Translations under genes and position numbers: made by a program
NCBI GenBank assembly: GCA_030141605.1
Contig: JAQGDQ010000082.1
Coordinates: 236,501-300,500, forward strand
Origin: Tubiluchus corallicola
Taxonomy: Eukaryota; Priapulida; Priapulimorpha; Priapulimorphida; Tubiluchidae
DNA length: 64,000 bases
Reading direction: 5' to 3'
In this document: piece after piece, positions 62,501-64,000 of the stretch
Position numbering within the stretch: the stretch's first letter is position 1
How the letters are laid out: every line of letters begins with the position of its first letter
The notes under the pieces: generated by a model
What the model was told of the DNA's origin: nothing
The model's database searches: none
The model's input: only the letters and a program-made list of their open reading frames with translations

Positions 62501-63737
62501 GAAACAACATCCTGAGCAAGAGAAAATTCTTCCACCTACGGCAACAAAAAACAAAAGATGGTCAAAACCTTGATGTAAGCAAAAATGGTGTGATCACATT
62601 CCATGTTTACAAATGCAGATGATTATAGAATCACCATGACGTCTTAAACAAAGCGTTCCCACATTCTCAGTTAGTAGAGGACACATTATGGCTATAAGTG
62701 CAGTTCTACTAGTTTAAATCTATCCCAGTATATGGTTTCAATTAGTAATCACAAAAAGTTTTCACTCGCTTGTTACTACGAGGACACTGCCACGTTAATG
62801 ATATTCTCATTAGAGCAAGTTAGATTTGAACCACTCTACTAGCTCACGCACAAAACGAACTGTTTTGTAAAGTCAAAAATACAAAAGAAAACAGACATAA
62901 TACAAATATATTTGACTAAAATATATGTAGTTAATATTTCGATATTTCCTAAACAAAATTCAACAAAGAGATTGATTTTTGCCTTGTTAAAGCAAATTGC
63001 AATCACTTCTTCTGATACTGTTAAAATGAATTAACTTAGCAGCCGTGCAGCATATATATACTGATAACATAACAGCAAAAAATAAAAATAGTGTTTTTTG
63101 GAAGTTTTTATGAAAATAACTTCGAAGAGGAATTCACTGCTTAGTACAGACTTGGCAGAAAAAATGAAAATAGGTGTATAAGGAAAAATATACCATGTAA
63201 TGTTGGCAACTTGCTGCACAAAATTAATGTGTAAGATTACTACAACTCTACTCATCGAAAAATGGGAACAGGCAGTTTTTTAGCTGCCTGTCCCCATTTC
63301 TGGTGGAAAAACTGCTTGCACCTTAAAAGTCAAATTTTTTACACAAGCACTTTTCAATGCCATGTAGCTCACTGTCATACAGAACTTTAATCCTTTATTG
63401 TTTCACCGTTACCTAAATGAATCGAAAAGCTGTGATTTAAAATTTAAATTCAATAATATTAATGCAGTAATATTAAAAGACTAAATTTAAATACATTTTA
63501 ATAAATAACAATTTAAAACAATGGAAGTAAACACATTTTTGGTAATAATTTACACACACGTTTTAAAAAAATGATATGTAAATTGATTTTTACTTTAAAC
63601 GAGAGAGTTGGTCCTCGCGGCAACTTCATGACGTTTATGTTGAGATTTAATTTTGGTTTGGAAAATGTCACTATGTGCGTTACGCCAAGTGGCCCTGCCA
63701 TGCCAATAAAATCCTTTAGTACATTAGTTTTCTTCAC
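45471..63737 (-). CDS. PPAN: Peter Pan / SSF1 homologue, Brix-domain ribosome biogenesis factor (spliced, 5'-partial)
   Basis: Eight coding exons join in phase into 443 residues: 63594-63737, 62356-62535, 60839-60915, 59952-60059, 58903-59016, 54399-54542, 52986-53194, 45471-45826. All junctions are GT/AG. Family motifs appear in order: NVLKDFIGMAGPLGVTH, KLMATMFQNMFPSINV, LNRIRRCVLFNFN, EFRHYNIK, GMSRGVKKLIQ, LSESEAE, LGPRLTLKLFKIQEGVGEGE, DLFPKKFGKR, then a Lys/Arg-rich tail. These match SSF1/PPAN, a nucleolar factor needed for 60S subunit assembly and 27S pre-rRNA processing (family knowledge). The N-terminal part (probably about 60-80 residues) lies beyond the right edge. The gene spans over 18 kb, with a 7.2-kb last intron. 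Confidence 0.96.
47905..48227. mobile_element. MITE copy, inverted relative to the 37-kb copy
   Basis: The right end GTATGGAACACCCTGTA (to 48227) matches the TIR. The reverse complement of the interior shares ACTTCTGC..GACATCATAA with 37560-37802. The left end is eroded, so the left coordinate is approximate. A second TIR copy (TTTTGGAACACCCATCCTGTA, 48371-48391) with similar downstream sequence follows 165 bp away. Confidence 0.5.
49961..50040 (+). mobile_element. tRNA-Thr-like SINE head
   Basis: Perfect box A TGGCCTAGTGG (49968-49978) and box B GGTTCAAATCC (50013-50023), a CCTGG/CCAGG T-stem, a CTTGTAA anticodon-loop-like segment and a T-run just after. The putative acceptor strands AATATGG and TTAATTT pair poorly, and the anticodon stem is broken, so it is tRNA-derived and not a working tRNA gene. 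Confidence 0.65.
52986..53194 (-). CDS. PPAN: PPAN exon g, coiled-coil/acidic linker
   Basis: Encodes a charged helical stretch (KLKQMRVKQQEANIRKK, SLEGMKRAG) and an acidic run (AEGEEEDDAAYYREEVG), ending at a split Asp codon and donor GTAAGT. Confidence 0.94.
53195..54398 (-). other. PPAN: PPAN intron f-g
   Basis: No nested gene recognised. A C/D-box-like pair near 53342-53395 was examined and rejected. Confidence 0.6.
54399..54542 (-). CDS. PPAN: PPAN exon f, C-terminal Brix motif
   Basis: Encodes LTELGPRLTLKLFKIQEG and EEEKRTIRENAARK. The GPRLTLKL motif is the conserved Brix-family C-terminal signature. Ends AA of a split Lys codon at donor GTAAAT. Confidence 0.95.
54543..58902 (-). other. 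PPAN: PPAN intron e-f
   Basis: Contains the hAT element at 56272-56703. The rest has only short frames and no recognised gene. Confidence 0.6.
56272..56703. mobile_element. Non-autonomous hAT element with 8-bp target-site duplication
   Basis: The element is 432 bp. Its ends CAGGGCCTA (56272-56280) and TAGGTCCTG (56695-56703) are inverted with one mismatch. It is flanked on both sides by the identical 8-mer CTGATATT (56264-56271 and 56704-56711), the duplication length typical of hAT transposons. The interior is much more GC-rich than its surroundings. It contains a 13-G run (56329-56341) and a GA microsatellite (about 56540-56590). The 118-codon frame inside is not recognisable as a transposase. 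Confidence 0.8.
58903..59016 (-). CDS. PPAN: PPAN exon e
   Basis: Completes the Arg codon, then GGNLSESEAEIDGEDN to QQSAI, ending in another split Arg codon at donor GTAATT. The acidic LSESEAE stretch is typical of PPAN. Confidence 0.95.
59017..59951 (-). other. PPAN: PPAN intron d-e
   Basis: Nothing beyond short plus-strand frames. Confidence 0.6.
59952..60059 (-). CDS. PPAN: PPAN exon d
   Basis: Starts with the third base of the Tyr codon, then NIKAVPKGMSRGVKK to SEYIL, ending AG of a split Arg codon at donor GTCAGT. Confidence 0.94.
60060..60838 (-). other. PPAN: PPAN intron c-d
   Basis: No feature recognised. Confidence 0.6.
60839..60915 (-). CDS. PPAN: PPAN exon c (77 bp)
   Basis: Begins VKLNRIRRCVLF after acceptor TTTTATTACAG and ends FRH plus TA of a split Tyr codon at donor GTAAGT. 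Too short to stand out as an open frame; identified from family motifs and phase continuity. Confidence 0.93.
60916..62355 (-). other. PPAN: PPAN intron b-c
   Basis: Contains a TA/TG/TGTA microsatellite cluster at about 61740-61850; otherwise nothing recognised. Confidence 0.6.
62356..62535 (-). CDS. PPAN: PPAN exon b
   Basis: 60 codons in phase 0 (VEEFSLAQDVVSS to FPSINVNT), acceptor TTGCCGTAG, donor GTAAGA. It carries the very conserved LMATMFQN motif. Confidence 0.95.
62536..63593 (-). other. PPAN: PPAN intron a-b
   Basis: Contains the hairpin at 63260-63299 and a box-B-like GGTTCAAATCT on the minus strand near 62830. No nested gene. Confidence 0.6.
63260..63299. repeat. 16-bp inverted repeat (hairpin) in PPAN intron
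   Basis: AAATGGGAACAGGCAG (63260-63275), 8-nt loop, CTGCCTGTCCCCATTT (63284-63299). There is one mismatch in 16. It could be a foldback MITE remnant or an RNA hairpin. Confidence 0.75.
63594..63737 (-). CDS. PPAN: PPAN exon a (first visible), Brix domain
   Basis: 48 codons in phase 0, after acceptor TTCTTTAG. It encodes VKKTNVLKDF through GPTLSFK and ends at donor GTAAAA. The first exon(s), with the start codon, were not found in 63738-64000. Confidence 0.93.
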
Positions 63738-64000
63738 CTAAAGAAGAACAAATAAGATTCAAATTAAATAGTGCATACAAAGTATGATAGCAGTGAAAGC
63801 AGAAGCCTAATTAGTAATTACACAAATTAACACATACAATCATATATAGTATACATAGTAATTGTTCAAAGAATATGCAGTAAGCATTTTTTTATACAGT
63901 TCGGTGTACAGAAAGCTAGAATCCAGCATTCAACGCCAGACGTTACTCAAACTGGGAGGTCGTTACAAGACTGAAGTTGACTGATTATCAAGGCTATGCC
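63738..64000 (-). other. PPAN: PPAN intron upstream of exon a
   Basis: The acceptor is at 63738-63739. No sequence resembling the PPAN N terminus occurs before the window edge. Confidence 0.6.

Overview
This is an AT-rich eukaryotic, metazoan window. It has spliced genes with GT/AG introns, tRNA- and 5S-derived repeats, long microsatellites and one run of Ns. The phylum cannot be fixed from the sequence. An invertebrate is likely, because the protease array is lineage-specific and MITEs and SINE-like units are abundant. Coding density is low: nine protease genes, one conserved housekeeping gene and one exon of a cysteine-rich secreted protein.

Layout. 1-10.4 kb has no supportable gene; it holds a pentanucleotide satellite (1603-2400) and several microsatellites. 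10.5-25.0 kb is a tandem array of intronless chymotrypsin-fold (S1) serine protease genes, all on the minus strand. They fall into two alternating subfamilies, A (four copies) and B (five copies, one cut by an 850-bp assembly gap). The array shows recent duplication and recombination: near-identical intergenic DNA, a shared one-base deletion that shortens the C-terminal tail of three B genes, an A/B hybrid that has lost the zymogen activation site, and a copy that gained two cysteines near the S1 pocket. 25-41 kb is repeat-rich non-coding DNA with a degenerate 5S rRNA-like unit, tRNA-like SINE fragments, MITEs and a possible promoter near 30.9 kb. 41.4-41.9 kb is the last exon of a cysteine-rich, probably GPI-anchored surface protein.

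45.4-63.7 kb (minus strand) is the Peter Pan/SSF1 (PPAN) ribosome-biogenesis gene. I reconstructed eight coding exons with consistent reading phases, from the middle of the Brix domain to the stop codon; the 5' exon(s) lie beyond the right edge. Its introns hold a non-autonomous hAT element with a perfect 8-bp target-site duplication, MITE copies, tRNA-like units and a 16-bp hairpin.

How the genes relate. The proteases are predicted secreted zymogens with full catalytic triads but a non-tryptic, elastase-like S1 pocket (Gly/Ser at 189, Thr/Ser at 216 and 226, chymotrypsin numbering) and without two of the usual disulfides. PPAN is a nucleolar 60S assembly factor and is functionally unrelated to the array. 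The cysteine-rich exon has no recognised partner here.
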